From a virus: a DNA stretch of 26,149 nt. The position numbers were made by a program, and so were the translations under genes. The notes below the pieces were generated by a model. The model did no database searches. It was not told where the DNA came from and saw nothing but the letters and a program-made list of their open reading frames with translations. Below, piece by piece: positions 1 through 8,688 of this stretch. Every line of letters starts with the position of its first letter. Position 1 is the first letter of the stretch. The stretch covers positions 1 to 26,149 of IMG/VR virus record IMGVR_UViG_3300009008_000216. One strand, 5' to 3'.

Positions 1-117
1 GAATTACAGATTATGAAAGGGGAAAAACCAAGCGGTAATACGACCACTCATAATAATCTATATGTTGGTTCGACTGCCGATTTACAAGCAATGTTAAAGG
101 GCAAAGATATAAAATGA
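1..117 (+). CDS. gp16: Probable small terminase subunit, C-terminal end (partial)
   Basis: An open frame enters from the left edge and gives 38 residues before TGA at 115-117. It ends in VGSTADLQAMLKGKDIK. The VGSTAxLQ ending is, as far as I recall, typical of T4-type small terminase subunits, which recognise DNA and regulate the large subunit gp17 during packaging. Position just upstream of 17 fits, although two small genes intervene. The stop overlaps the next start (ATGA). Only the tail is visible, so the identification rests on a short motif and synteny; another small late protein remains possible. Confidence 0.5.
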   Translation, partial: ELQIMKGEKPSGNTTTHNNLYVGSTADLQAMLKGKDIK

Positions 118-437
118 CAAATTTAAACCAACAAATTAAAAACGAAGTATTATATAAACATAGACGAGAAACACGATTACAATCATTAGGTATGGTTGTT
201 GGTATCGCAGGTACAATGTTCATTGCTATGAATATTATGGACGTTATAAAAGAAGTCAAAACATTACACGACAATCAAGATAAGATATTATCATTTGTAC
301 AAGAAAGAAAAGAAATGCCAGAAAAAGTGAGGAACTTTGCTAGACAAGAAATATTGAAACACGAAGCAGGTGATATGTCAAGATGGAAGAAAGTAAATAA
401 AAGATTAGATGTATTAGAGGATAAATATAATGAATGA
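114..437 (+). CDS. Small membrane-anchored coiled-coil protein, unknown function
   Basis: 107 aa. Residues 1-23 are polar and basic. A hydrophobic stretch follows (about 24-43, LGMVVGIAGTMFIAMNIMDV), long enough for one membrane span, and the rest is charged, helical and heptad-like. This suggests a single-pass protein with a short basic cytoplasmic tail and a coiled-coil domain. The start overlaps the stop of the probable small terminase and the end overlaps the next gene by 8 bases, so it is translated as part of the terminase cluster. I do not recognise a family. A second TM-plus-coiled-coil gene sits at 24085, but I see no clear sequence similarity between them. Confidence 0.75.
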   Translation: MTNLNQQIKNEVLYKHRRETRLQSLGMVVGIAGTMFIAMNIMDVIKEVKTLHDNQDKILSFVQERKEMPEKVRNFARQEILKHEAGDMSRWKKVNKRLDVLEDKYNE

Positions 438-627
438 AAACCAAAAAGCAAAATTTATTAGTCAATGCGTCGCAATGTCCCCTTGTCCAAACCCAAATAA
501 CCACAAAATGAATAATGATTTTACTGGTTGTGAAATATGCAAACTATCTATTGAAGAATTACAAAAATGGGAGTCATATACTGACGAAGAACGTGAAGTT
601 ATTTGTAATGATATTTTAGATAGGTAA
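430..627 (+). CDS. Small Cys/His-rich protein, possible zinc binder, unknown function
   Basis: 65 aa. Cysteines and a histidine fall in a pattern that could bind one zinc ion: C13, C19-P-N-P-N-N-H25, then C34-E-I-C37, with one more Cys near the C-terminus. The remainder is acidic and probably helical. It overlaps the preceding gene by 8 bases, and 17 follows after a 24-base gap, so it belongs to the late terminase transcript. No family is recognised and zinc binding is inferred from residue spacing only. Codon use looks like the neighbours. Confidence 0.7.
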   Translation: MNENQKAKFISQCVAMSPCPNPNNHKMNNDFTGCEICKLSIEELQKWESYTDEEREVICNDILDR

Positions 628-651
628 CTAAAATAAAGGTTAATTTATATT

Positions 652-2241
652 ATGGCAAAGACAATATATCTCGGTAATCCAAACCTTAAACGTCAAAACG
701 TCGATATTGACTACACCGAAGAACAAATCAAAGAATATGTGAAGTGTAGGGACGACCCTATTTACTTTGTAAAGAACTACATTCATATTGTAAACCTTGA
801 TAAAGGTTTGATGAAATTTGAATTGTATCCGTTCCAAGAAAAACTTATTAATACACTTTACGAATCACGTTTCACAATTGTTAAGTGTCCACGTCAGTCG
901 GGTAAATCGCAAACATCACTTGCGTTTATGCTTCATTATGTTCTTTTCAATGACCAAAAGAATATTGCTATTCTTGCAAATAAATCAGCAACGTCACGTG
1001 AATTGCTTGGACGCCTTCAAATGGCATATGAAAAATTGCCGATGTGGTTACAGCAAGGTGTGATGGAATGGAACAAAGGTTCTATTGAACTTGAAAACGG
1101 TTCTAGAATTATGGCCGGTTCTACATCATCCAGTTCAATTCGTGGTTATTCATTTAACTTGATTTTCCTTGATGAGTTTGCGTTCGTACAACAAAGTATG
1201 GCAGAAGATTTCTTCCGTTCAGTATATCCTACAATTTCTTCAGGTAAAGATTCTAAAGTAATCATTGTATCAACACCTAATGGTATGAACCATTTCTATA
1301 AAATGTGGATGGACGCTGTTGAAAAAAGAAACACATACAAAGCATTTGAAATTAATTACTGGGACGTTCCTGGCCGTGATGATAAATGGAGGGAAGAAAC
1401 AATTCAAAACACGTCTGAAGAACAATTTAAACAAGAATTTGAATGTGAATTCTTAGGTTCTGCAGGTACGTTAATTGCTCCTGCTAAATTACATTCTTTG
1501 GTGATGAAAGATCCTATCTATACGAAAGATGAATTAAAAGTTTATGAAGAAACTGTTGAAGGTAACTCTTATGTAATTGCTATTGATGTTGCTGAAGGTA
1601 GGGGTCAAGACTATTCAACAATGAATATTATTGATGTTTCTAAATTACCATTTAAACAAGTTGCCACTTATAGGTCAAACGAAATTTCACCATTATTATT
1701 TCCACATTATATTATGACTACTGCAGAGGCTTATAATAATGCTACTGTTATTATTGAATCAAATGGTCCTGGCGCTGAAGTTGCCAATATTCTTCATTAT
1801 GATTTAGAATATGATAATACTATTAATGAATCTGGTGTTCATAATAAACTTGGTCGTAAAATGACAAGTAGGGTTAAAGCAATTGGTTGTTCTAATTTGA
1901 AGGATTTAATCGAGCAAGATAAATTGATTATTAATGATATGAGTACAATTTCAGAATTATCAATGTTTATTGTTAAAGGAAAGTCTTGGGCCGCAGAAGG
2001 TAATGGACACGATGATATGGTAATGGGTCTTGTTATGTTTGGGTGGTTATCTACTCAACCAGAATTCAAAGAATTGACTGATATGGAACTACGTGTTCGT
2101 TTATATCAAACTAAAATTAATCAAATCGAACAAGATTTAGCACCATTTGGTTTTATAGATGACGGAGGTACTGAAGAAGTTCTTGTAGAGGGGGGTGAGG
2201 TATGGACAACACAAGAAGAGTTTGGTAACATATTGTTTTAA
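652..2241 (+). CDS. gp17: Terminase large subunit (DNA packaging ATPase/nuclease)
   Basis: 529 aa (T4 gp17 is 610). This is the packaging motor: the N-terminal ATPase drives DNA into the prohead through the portal and the C-terminal RNase H-like nuclease cuts concatemers to headful length. Visible motifs: Walker A CPRQSGKS (79-86), Walker B LIFLDE (170-175), coupling motif STPNG (207-211), then nuclease acidic residues D312 (IDVAEGRGQDYS), E369 (VIIESNGPG) and D454/D455 (GHDDMVMG), which match the T4 catalytic triad in order and spacing. An AAAGG site precedes the ATG by about 14 bases. The frame is intact with no intron. Confidence 0.97.
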   Translation: MAKTIYLGNPNLKRQNVDIDYTEEQIKEYVKCRDDPIYFVKNYIHIVNLDKGLMKFELYPFQEKLINTLYESRFTIVKCPRQSGKSQTSLAFMLHYVLFNDQKNIAILANKSATSRELLGRLQMAYEKLPMWLQQGVMEWNKGSIELENGSRIMAGSTSSSSIRGYSFNLIFLDEFAFVQQSMAEDFFRSVYPTISSGKDSKVIIVSTPNGMNHFYKMWMDAVEKRNTYKAFEINYWDVPGRDDKWREETIQNTSEEQFKQEFECEFLGSAGTLIAPAKLHSLVMKDPIYTKDELKVYEETVEGNSYVIAIDVAEGRGQDYSTMNIIDVSKLPFKQVATYRSNEISPLLFPHYIMTTAEAYNNATVIIESNGPGAEVANILHYDLEYDNTINESGVHNKLGRKMTSRVKAIGCSNLKDLIEQDKLIINDMSTISELSMFIVKGKSWAAEGNGHDDMVMGLVMFGWLSTQPEFKELTDMELRVRLYQTKINQIEQDLAPFGFIDDGGTEEVLVEGGEVWTTQEEFGNILF

Positions 2242-2253
2242 AAACTCCTATTT

Positions 2254-2261
2254 TATAAATA
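2254..2261 (+). promoter_or_regulatory. T4-type late promoter upstream of the sheath gene
   Basis: TATAAATA, the T4 late -10 octamer, lies in the 17-18 gap with the extended form TATAAATAATAGTAT. The same flank recurs almost unchanged at 7491 and 24045. It should be read by gp55-bound host RNA polymerase with the gp45 clamp and start around 2267, giving a ~50-base leader before gene 18. Confidence 0.85.
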
Positions 2262-2320
2262 ATAGTATCGAAATAATAATGTTTCGACAAATTTATTTTA
2301 TTTAATATAGGAGAATGACA

Positions 2321-3928
2321 ATGGGATTTCAATTAAGTCCAGGCGTTCAAACGAAAGAAATCGATTTGAGTACGTCTATCCCTGCAGTTGCTACTAGCCT
2401 TGGTGCTACAGTTGGTCGTTTCACTTGGGGCCCTTGCTTTGATGCAACTTTAGTGGTTTCAGAGAGCAATCTAATTAGTACCTTTGGTAAACCAGATGCA
2501 ACTTCATACCCAGCGTTTTTAACTTCTGCGGCTTTCTTATCTTATGCAAATTCACTACAAGTTGTACGTGTAGTTGATGCTACTGCTACAAATGCTAACG
2601 CATCTGGAACAGGTGTTTTGATTAAGAATTCTGAAGATTTTGAAACACAAATGGATTCAGGTACATTAACAGAAGATTTTTATGCACGTTACCCAGGCGA
2701 ATATGGTAACTCAATTACAGTTGAAACATCAGACGAAACTGGTTATGCCACTTGGTCATATGCTGGTGCATTTGATGTATCACCTAGTTCATCAAATGAT
2801 GAAATGGCAATTGCTGTTTTAGTTGATGGTGAAGTTGCAGAAGCACATATCGTTTCTTTAACTGATGGTAATGTGAATGCAGACGGAAATAATATTTTCG
2901 TTGAAAAGGTTATTAACGATACATCAAAGTTAATTTTAGCAGTTAGTAGCAACATCACTAATGGTGTAAATAGTGTTGTTTTTGCTGATGGTGTTGATAC
3001 TGGTGTTGGTGAAGACGACTACAAATTAGGTTGGGACGAGTTATCTAATGCTGATGATATAAACGTTTCTATCTTAATTGCTGGTGGTGTTTCTAATGAA
3101 CCTAAAGCAGTATGTTATGCTGTTGAAAAGTATATGGTTGAACAAGTTGCAGAACAACGTAAAGATTGTATGGCGATGCTTTCGCCTGCTAAAGAAGACG
3201 TAGTAAATGTTGGTGGAGCATCTAATGCTGTTGCAAACGTTATTGCTTCACGTAAAGATACATCGTTTAACGTTGCTTCATCTTACGGTTCTTTAGACGC
3301 AAACTACAAGTACACATATGACAAGTATAATGATACTTATCGTTGGATTGGCTTTAGTGGTGATACTGCAGGTCTACTTGCATACACTGATGCAAATCGT
3401 GACGCTTGGTGGTCACCTGCTGGTCTAAACCGTGGTCAAATTAAAGGTGTAGTTAAGTTGGCATACAACCCATCTACTGCTCATCGTGACCAATTGTATA
3501 TGCTTCCGAATGGTATTAACCCAATTGTTTCTTTCCCAGGCCAAGGTACTGTACTTTGGGGTGATAGAACTTTACTTACAAAACCTTCTGCATTTGATAG
3601 AATCAATGTTCGTAGATTGTTTATTGTACTTGAGAAAGCAATTGCAATTTCTGCTAAGTATTTCTTGTTTGAGTTTAATAACAAGTACACTCGTAGAAAC
3701 TTCGTAAATATGGTAAACCCATTCCTTGCAGGAATTAAGGGTAAACAAGGTATGTACGACTTTTATGTTCAATGTGACGAAACTAACAACACTCCTGAAG
3801 TTATCGATGGTAACCAGTTTGTTGCAAGTATGTTCATTAAACCATCAAAATCAATTAACTACATTACGTTGAATTTTGTTGCAACTAAAACTGGCGTTGA
3901 CTTCTCTGAAGTTATCGGTCAGGTATAA
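2321..3928 (+). CDS. gp18: Contractile tail sheath protein
   Basis: 535 aa from this start. It polymerises around the tail tube and contracts on infection. The N-terminus MGFQLSPGVQTKEIDLS resembles T4 gp18 (LSPGIELKE), and the C-terminal third carries the conserved sheath region (NPIVSFPGQGTVLWGDRTL, then INVRRLFIVLEKAI). An in-frame ATG lies at 2315, but the GGAG site (2310-2313) is only one base from it and is seven bases from 2321, so 2321 is the better start. Synteny is 17-18-19-20. The protein is shorter than T4's 659 aa, so an outer domain is reduced. Confidence 0.95.
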   Translation: MGFQLSPGVQTKEIDLSTSIPAVATSLGATVGRFTWGPCFDATLVVSESNLISTFGKPDATSYPAFLTSAAFLSYANSLQVVRVVDATATNANASGTGVLIKNSEDFETQMDSGTLTEDFYARYPGEYGNSITVETSDETGYATWSYAGAFDVSPSSSNDEMAIAVLVDGEVAEAHIVSLTDGNVNADGNNIFVEKVINDTSKLILAVSSNITNGVNSVVFADGVDTGVGEDDYKLGWDELSNADDINVSILIAGGVSNEPKAVCYAVEKYMVEQVAEQRKDCMAMLSPAKEDVVNVGGASNAVANVIASRKDTSFNVASSYGSLDANYKYTYDKYNDTYRWIGFSGDTAGLLAYTDANRDAWWSPAGLNRGQIKGVVKLAYNPSTAHRDQLYMLPNGINPIVSFPGQGTVLWGDRTLLTKPSAFDRINVRRLFIVLEKAIAISAKYFLFEFNNKYTRRNFVNMVNPFLAGIKGKQGMYDFYVQCDETNNTPEVIDGNQFVASMFIKPSKSINYITLNFVATKTGVDFSEVIGQV

Positions 3929-3943
3929 TATAGGAGAATTGAA

Positions 3944-4456
3944 ATGAATTACGATAACTTTAGTTCACAACTCCAAAGTGGTTCTTCTAACTATGCACGC
4001 CCTAATCTGTTTGAAGTATCTATTGGGTTAGCAGGTCAGGATCAAACGTTTGTATGTAAAGCCGCTTCTTTACCAGCAACTTCTGTTGGTATTGTTGAAG
4101 TTCCATATCAGAACCGTAAATTAAAAGTTCCTGGCGACAGAACGTTCCAAGACTGGACTGTTACTATTATCAACGACGAGAGAATGTCAATCAGACACCA
4201 GTTATTAGAGTGGCAATCAGAGATCCAAGGTTTCCATTCTTTTGGTAGTGATGGCAACACACCTGATGATCATCATAGGACTTTAACAGTTACACCTAAA
4301 GATAGAGCATTAGGTGACTTGCTAGATTCAGAAGTTGACCTTTACGGTTGGCCTTCAGAGATTGGTGCTATTGACCTTTCTTGGGAAACTACTGATGCTG
4401 TTCAAGAGTACACTGTTACTTTCTCTATTACTCACGATAATAGTGGTAACAACTAA
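3944..4456 (+). CDS. gp19: Tail tube protein
   Basis: 170 aa (T4 gp19 is 163). Hexamers of this protein form the inner tail tube through which DNA passes. Typical features are the N-terminal RPNLFEVSIGL strand, VCKAASLPATSVGIVEVPYQNRKLKVPGDRTFQDWTV around residues 45-80, and a C-terminal beta-rich ending. It follows the sheath gene by 15 bases with AGGAGAA 5' of the ATG and shares the late promoter at 2254. Another protein of this fold is encoded at 9974, but this copy has the canonical position and length. Confidence 0.94.
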   Translation: MNYDNFSSQLQSGSSNYARPNLFEVSIGLAGQDQTFVCKAASLPATSVGIVEVPYQNRKLKVPGDRTFQDWTVTIINDERMSIRHQLLEWQSEIQGFHSFGSDGNTPDDHHRTLTVTPKDRALGDLLDSEVDLYGWPSEIGAIDLSWETTDAVQEYTVTFSITHDNSGNN

Positions 4457-4468
4457 TCTATAAACTGT

Positions 4469-4476
4469 TATAAATA
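4469..4476 (+). promoter_or_regulatory. T4-type late promoter upstream of the portal gene
   Basis: TATAAATA lies 13 bases after the gp19 stop codon. Here the flank is TATTATTAC rather than the ATAGTAT seen at the other late promoters. Predicted start is near 4482, leaving a ~25-base leader with an AAGG site before gene 20. Confidence 0.8.
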
Positions 4477-4507
4477 TTATTACAATATTATACAGTTAAG
4501 GTAAGTT

Positions 4508-6007
4508 ATGGAATTATTTGGTTATAAGATCGAAAAACAGTTAGGTTCGGCGGTAATTGAAAAGGGGACAAACTCTTTTGTACCGCCGGATTTAAATGAC
4601 GGTTCCACTGTTATCAACGGAGGAGGTATTAATGCCTTCTCCACTAATTTTGATATATCTTTCAAAAACCAGAAAGATTTAATTGGACAATACAGAAATA
4701 CTGCACAAAACCCAGAAGCAGAACTTGCTATTGATGATGTGGTTAATGAAGCAGTTGTATTAGATCCATATAAAGACGCAGTACAAATACATTTAGAAAA
4801 ATTAGATGTATCTGAAAATATTAAAACGACTATTGCAGAAGAATTTGCAACTATTTGTAAAAAGTTAGAATTCAATAATGCAGGCCCTGATATTTTTAAG
4901 CGTTGGTACGTTGATGGTGCAATTCACTATCACATTATTTTTGACAATGAAAATGTCAAAAAAGGTATTAAAGAGTTGAGATATATTGATGCTCTAGATA
5001 TCAAAAAAGTTAAAGAAGTTACAAAAGATAAAGATAAAAACGGTATAGAAATAATTAAAGATGTAGAAGAATACTGGTTATACACCACAACAGGTGTAGG
5101 AGGTCTTCAAACACTTAAAGTTGCAGATGAAACTATTGCCGTTGCAGATAGTGGTTTATTTGACAGCGATAAAGAAGTTACATTGTCTTATTTACATAAA
5201 GCAATGAAACCTATTAATCAACTTCGTATGTTAGAAGATGCGATGGTGATTTACAGAATTACACGTGCTCCAGAGCGTCGTGTGTTTTATATTGATGTTG
5301 GTAATCTACCTAAAACAAAGGCAGAGCAATATCTAAGAAACATTATGAACAAGTTCAAAAACAAAATGGTTTATGATGCTAGTTCAGGTAAAGTCAAAGA
5401 CGGTAAAGATACTATGTCAATGATGGAAGATTTCTGGTTACCACGTAAAGAAGGTGGTAGAGGGACAGAAGTTACTACATTGCCTGGTGGACAAAATTTA
5501 GGTGATATGGAAGATGTAATGTATTTTCAAAAGAAAGTATATCAATCACTTCATGTACCTCCATCACGTATGGAACAAGAACAAACTTGGGGCTTCAGTC
5601 GTGGTGGTGAAATTAGTAGAGATGAAATTAAGTTTACAAAGTTTGTTACTAAACTAAGAAAACGTTTTTCGGATTTATTTTATACTTTATTGAGAACACA
5701 ACTTATTGCCAAAGGTATTATAAGTAATGGTGAGTGGAATTCGTATAAAGAAAATATTGATTTTATTTTTGCAGATGATGGTTACTTTAGTGAAATAAAG
5801 AAACTTGAAATGATGAATACTAGACTAGAAATGCTTGATACAATTACTAATGGTGAAATGATTGGTCGTTATTATTCTATAGAATGGGTTCGTAAAAACA
5901 TTCTTATGCAGACTGATGAAGAAATTAGTGCCATGGATAAATTGATGGCTAAAGAAAAAGAAAATACACCAACAGACGACGATGGTGATGCAGACGATAC
6001 ATATTAG
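4508..6007 (+). CDS. gp20: Portal vertex protein
   Basis: 499 aa (T4 gp20 is 524). It forms the dodecameric ring at the unique vertex that nucleates prohead assembly, docks the terminase and later joins the tail. Recognisable segments include PEAELAIDDVVNEAVV (about 68-85), RITRAPERRVFYIDVGNLPK in the middle, MEDFWLPRKEGGRGTEV, and PPSRMEQEQTWGFSRGGEISRDE (about 355-378), all characteristic of T4-type portals. The C-terminus is acidic (DDDGDADD). The next gene follows after 8 bases with AGGAGAAA. Confidence 0.96.
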   Translation: MELFGYKIEKQLGSAVIEKGTNSFVPPDLNDGSTVINGGGINAFSTNFDISFKNQKDLIGQYRNTAQNPEAELAIDDVVNEAVVLDPYKDAVQIHLEKLDVSENIKTTIAEEFATICKKLEFNNAGPDIFKRWYVDGAIHYHIIFDNENVKKGIKELRYIDALDIKKVKEVTKDKDKNGIEIIKDVEEYWLYTTTGVGGLQTLKVADETIAVADSGLFDSDKEVTLSYLHKAMKPINQLRMLEDAMVIYRITRAPERRVFYIDVGNLPKTKAEQYLRNIMNKFKNKMVYDASSGKVKDGKDTMSMMEDFWLPRKEGGRGTEVTTLPGGQNLGDMEDVMYFQKKVYQSLHVPPSRMEQEQTWGFSRGGEISRDEIKFTKFVTKLRKRFSDLFYTLLRTQLIAKGIISNGEWNSYKENIDFIFADDGYFSEIKKLEMMNTRLEMLDTITNGEMIGRYYSIEWVRKNILMQTDEEISAMDKLMAKEKENTPTDDDGDADDTY

Positions 6008-6015
6008 GAGAAATT

Positions 6016-6327
6016 ATGAATAATTTAGAAAAAATGATCAAATATGCAAGATCTAAAAAAGCGAATGATTTTAAAAGTGCATTTAATAGTGAATTGGCAT
6101 CACGTGTTGCAGACAAATTAGACACAATGAAACGTTCTATTGCAACTACTTTGTTTGCGAAAGAAGACGTTGAAGAAGTTACTGAAGAAGAACGTGATAA
6201 ATGTAAACACTTAAAAGCAATTTACGATAAGAATAAAGAAGACGTTGCTGATGGCGAAATGGCAAGTAACGATCCTGATTTAGCACGTTCTCGTGAAAGA
6301 TATAAAAAATGTAGACGTTCAATGTAA
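6016..6327 (+). CDS. Probable prohead core protein
   Basis: 103 aa, helical and highly charged. The N-terminal half (YARSKKANDFKSAFNSELAS followed by RVADKLDTMKRSIATTLFA) resembles the short internal core proteins placed between portal and protease genes in T4-like phages (T4 67 and 68). These fill the scaffold with gp22 and influence head shape. It sits exactly between 20 and 21, with an AGGAGAAA site. The C-terminal half is acidic, then ends RSRERYKKCRRSM with two cysteines in total. I cannot decide between a 67 and a 68 equivalent, so no symbol is given. Confidence 0.7.
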   Translation: MNNLEKMIKYARSKKANDFKSAFNSELASRVADKLDTMKRSIATTLFAKEDVEEVTEEERDKCKHLKAIYDKNKEDVADGEMASNDPDLARSRERYKKCRRSM

Positions 6328-6339
6328 ACTGGAGTTAGT

Positions 6340-6813
6340 ATGAAATCATTCAATACTTTAAGGGAAGAAACTACACAGGAAACATATTTTGCATTTTCTG
6401 AAGATGAATGGAATTCTCTTTCCGAAGAAGAAAAAGACGAATACCTTGATATTGAAGAAGATATTGAAGGTGAATTTGAAGCAGAAAATGGTGACGCCAT
6501 TTGGGTTATAGGGGGTGAAGAATACGTTTTAGTATCTGACGAAGATATTGAAGAAGCACGTGGTTTCAATGGACGCTCTAAAAGACAAGTACACAAAACA
6601 CAGTTGAAAAAACGTCGTAACAGAGGTCGTAACCGTAGAGAAAAAATGAAGATGAAGATTAAAAGAAGAAAATCTTCATTTAAAGTAAAACGCAAAAGAC
6701 TTGAGAAAAAACGTCACAGAAAGTTTGGTGGTGGTGATATGTCAGGTAAAAGTGGAAAAATGGGTGCCGCCAGAAAACGTCGTGGTGGTCGATCTATTTC
6801 ATATAAAGGATAA
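6340..6813 (+). CDS. Two-part acidic/basic prohead protein, possibly cleaved internal head protein
   Basis: 157 aa with a sharp charge split. Residues 1-72 are strongly acidic (SEDEWNSLSEEEKDEYLDIE, EGEFEAENGD), while residues 74-157 are extremely basic (LKKRRNRGRNRREKMKMKIK, ARKRRGGRS). The junction IEE72|A73 fits the T4 prohead protease consensus (L/I)xE before A or G. In T4, internal proteins carry a cleavable N-terminal targeting peptide and leave a basic DNA-associated product in the head; the same is inferred here. The gene is next to protease gene 21 and in the position of T4 68. GGAG precedes the ATG. The family itself is not recognised. Confidence 0.75.
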   Translation: MKSFNTLREETTQETYFAFSEDEWNSLSEEEKDEYLDIEEDIEGEFEAENGDAIWVIGGEEYVLVSDEDIEEARGFNGRSKRQVHKTQLKKRRNRGRNRREKMKMKIKRRKSSFKVKRKRLEKKRHRKFGGGDMSGKSGKMGAARKRRGGRSISYKG

Positions 6814-6818
6814 CAATT

Positions 6819-7460
6819 ATGAGACTAATATCTGAAATTAATGAGCAAGTAAATTACCTAACAGAAGGTAAAGGAAAAGACTTATACATAGAAGGTGTGT
6901 TTTTACAAGCAGATTTGAAGAATCGTAACGGACGTGTTTATCCTGGCTCTATTATGGAAAAGGAAGTTAAACGTTACACAGAAACATACATTGACAAGAA
7001 ACGTGCTTTTGGTGAGTTAGGACATCCTGATGGACCTACTATTAATCTTGACCGTGTATCACATATGATTACAGAACTAAAGAAAGATGGTTCAAATTAT
7101 ATTGGTAAGGCAAAGATTACAGATACACCACACGGAAATATTGTTAAGAATCTTATTAATGAAGGTGCCCAACTTGGTGTTTCGTCAAGAGGTATGGGAA
7201 CACTGAAAGCAAATAAGAAAGGAATTCAGGAAGTACAAGGTGACTTTTATCTTGCTACTGCCGCTGACATTGTAGCAGATCCATCTGCACCAGATGCCTT
7301 TGTAAATGGTATTATGGAAGGTAAAGAATGGGTTTGGGATAATGGTATTATTAAAGAACAAGAAATTGCAGAGATGAAAAAAGAAGTTGAAAAAACTAGC
7401 AAAAACCGTTTAACGGCGTTAGAAGCACGTATTTTCAATGAATTTATCAATAAACTGTAA
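6819..7460 (+). CDS. gp21: Prohead core protease
   Basis: 213 aa (T4 gp21 is 212). This serine protease digests the scaffold and trims the capsid proteins during head maturation. The catalytic His region is FGELGHPDGPTINLDRVSH (H69) and the Ser region is LGVSSRGMGTL (S122/S123), as in the herpesvirus-assemblin-like fold of T4 gp21. Possible self-cleavage sites of the (L/I)xE|(A/G) type are LTE16|G and INE115|G. It is preceded by AAAGGA and lies 5 bases after the basic-tail gene, so the two should be made together. Confidence 0.95.
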   Translation: MRLISEINEQVNYLTEGKGKDLYIEGVFLQADLKNRNGRVYPGSIMEKEVKRYTETYIDKKRAFGELGHPDGPTINLDRVSHMITELKKDGSNYIGKAKITDTPHGNIVKNLINEGAQLGVSSRGMGTLKANKKGIQEVQGDFYLATAADIVADPSAPDAFVNGIMEGKEWVWDNGIIKEQEIAEMKKEVEKTSKNRLTALEARIFNEFINKL

Positions 7461-7490
7461 TAATTTGTTGTTTGTTAAAGTAATAAGTTT

Positions 7491-7498
7491 TATAAATA
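7491..7498 (+). promoter_or_regulatory. T4-type late promoter upstream of scaffold and capsid genes
   Basis: TATAAATAATAGTAA, nearly identical to the promoter at 2254, lies in the 99-base gap between 21 and 22. No separate late promoter is seen before 23, so it probably drives both 22 and 23 down to the terminator at 9917. Confidence 0.85.
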
Positions 7499-7559
7499 AT
7501 AGTAATTAGAAATAAAACTAATTGAAGATTATAATCAAAAATAATTAGGAGAACCTAAG

Positions 7560-8657
7560 ATGAAGTTAAAAACAGAAACTGGCGAAATGTTAGTTTTAGA
7601 TGAAGCACAGGAATTTTATATTTCTGAAGATGCTACATCTGATACTTCAATTGAGGCGTCTGAAGTTGATGCATTATTAGAATCTGGCGATTTAGAAATT
7701 GTTGCTGAAGATACTGATGATGTAACAGAAGGTGCTGCTGAACCTAAAGCGAAAAATGTAACTAAAAAGAAAAAGGTAATTCCTGGCTCTGGTGAAGTTA
7801 TGGAAGATGACGACGAAGATGAAGACAAAGACGACATCGACGAAGACGCTGATGATGCAGACGAAGACGACGAAGTTGAAGAAGACAAAAAAGTTGCTAA
7901 AGAAGAAGTGGAATTAGAAGTTGACGTTCAAGAAGATATGGACGCATTATTCGACGGTCAAGAATTGACTGAAGACTTTAAAGCACGTACAACTTTAGTA
8001 TTTGAAACTGCTGTTAAGGCAAAAGTTAAAGAAAACCTATCTGCTATCGAAGAAAAAATGGAAGCAGAATTAACTGAAAAAACAGACGCACTTTTAGAAG
8101 ATGTGACTGCTAAGTTAGACGGTTACTTGGACTACATGGTAAACGAGTGGGTTGAAGAAAATAAACTTGCTGTTGAAAATGGTCTTAAAAATGAAATCTT
8201 AGAAGGTTTCGTTGGTGGTCTACAAACATTATTCGCAGAAAATTACATTGAAGTTCCAGAGGACAAACATAACATCCTTGACGAACAAGCAAATGAAATT
8301 GCTAGTCTTAAAGAAGAGTTAGATGCTGAAATGAATAAAAACATTGAAGCACGTAAGTCTTTAGATGAAGCAACTGCTAAAGAAATTTTTGGTACAGTTT
8401 CTGAAGATTTGACTATGACACAAGTAGAGAAGTTAAATTCTCTTGCTGAAGGTGTTGTATTTGAAGACGCTGAATCTTATACTGAAAAGTTAGAAACTTT
8501 GAAGGAAACTTACTTTCCTTCTGAAGAAAAGAAAGAAGAAGTAATTGCTGAAGGTAACACAGAAGTAAACACTAATGACGGAGAGATGAGCGATTCTATG
8601 AAACGCATCGTTGATTCGCTTTCATCAACAACCACGAAAAGCATCTTAGGTGCTTAA
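7560..8657 (+). CDS. gp22: Major prohead scaffold (core) protein
   Basis: 365 aa (T4 gp22 is 269). It forms the inner core on which gp23 assembles and is then degraded by gp21. The N-terminus MKLKTETGEMLVLDEA is followed by an unusually acidic stretch (about 80-115, runs of D and E), then a long helical coiled-coil region to about 350. Candidate gp21 sites include LDE15|A, LAE297|G and IAE331|G, as expected for a protein that must be shredded. The extra length over T4 is largely the acidic segment. An AGGAGAA site precedes the ATG and gene 23 follows after 31 bases. Confidence 0.92.
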   Translation: MKLKTETGEMLVLDEAQEFYISEDATSDTSIEASEVDALLESGDLEIVAEDTDDVTEGAAEPKAKNVTKKKKVIPGSGEVMEDDDEDEDKDDIDEDADDADEDDEVEEDKKVAKEEVELEVDVQEDMDALFDGQELTEDFKARTTLVFETAVKAKVKENLSAIEEKMEAELTEKTDALLEDVTAKLDGYLDYMVNEWVEENKLAVENGLKNEILEGFVGGLQTLFAENYIEVPEDKHNILDEQANEIASLKEELDAEMNKNIEARKSLDEATAKEIFGTVSEDLTMTQVEKLNSLAEGVVFEDAESYTEKLETLKETYFPSEEKKEEVIAEGNTEVNTNDGEMSDSMKRIVDSLSSTTTKSILGA

Positions 8658-8688
8658 CATTTATAGTTAATATTAAGGAGAAAACAAA

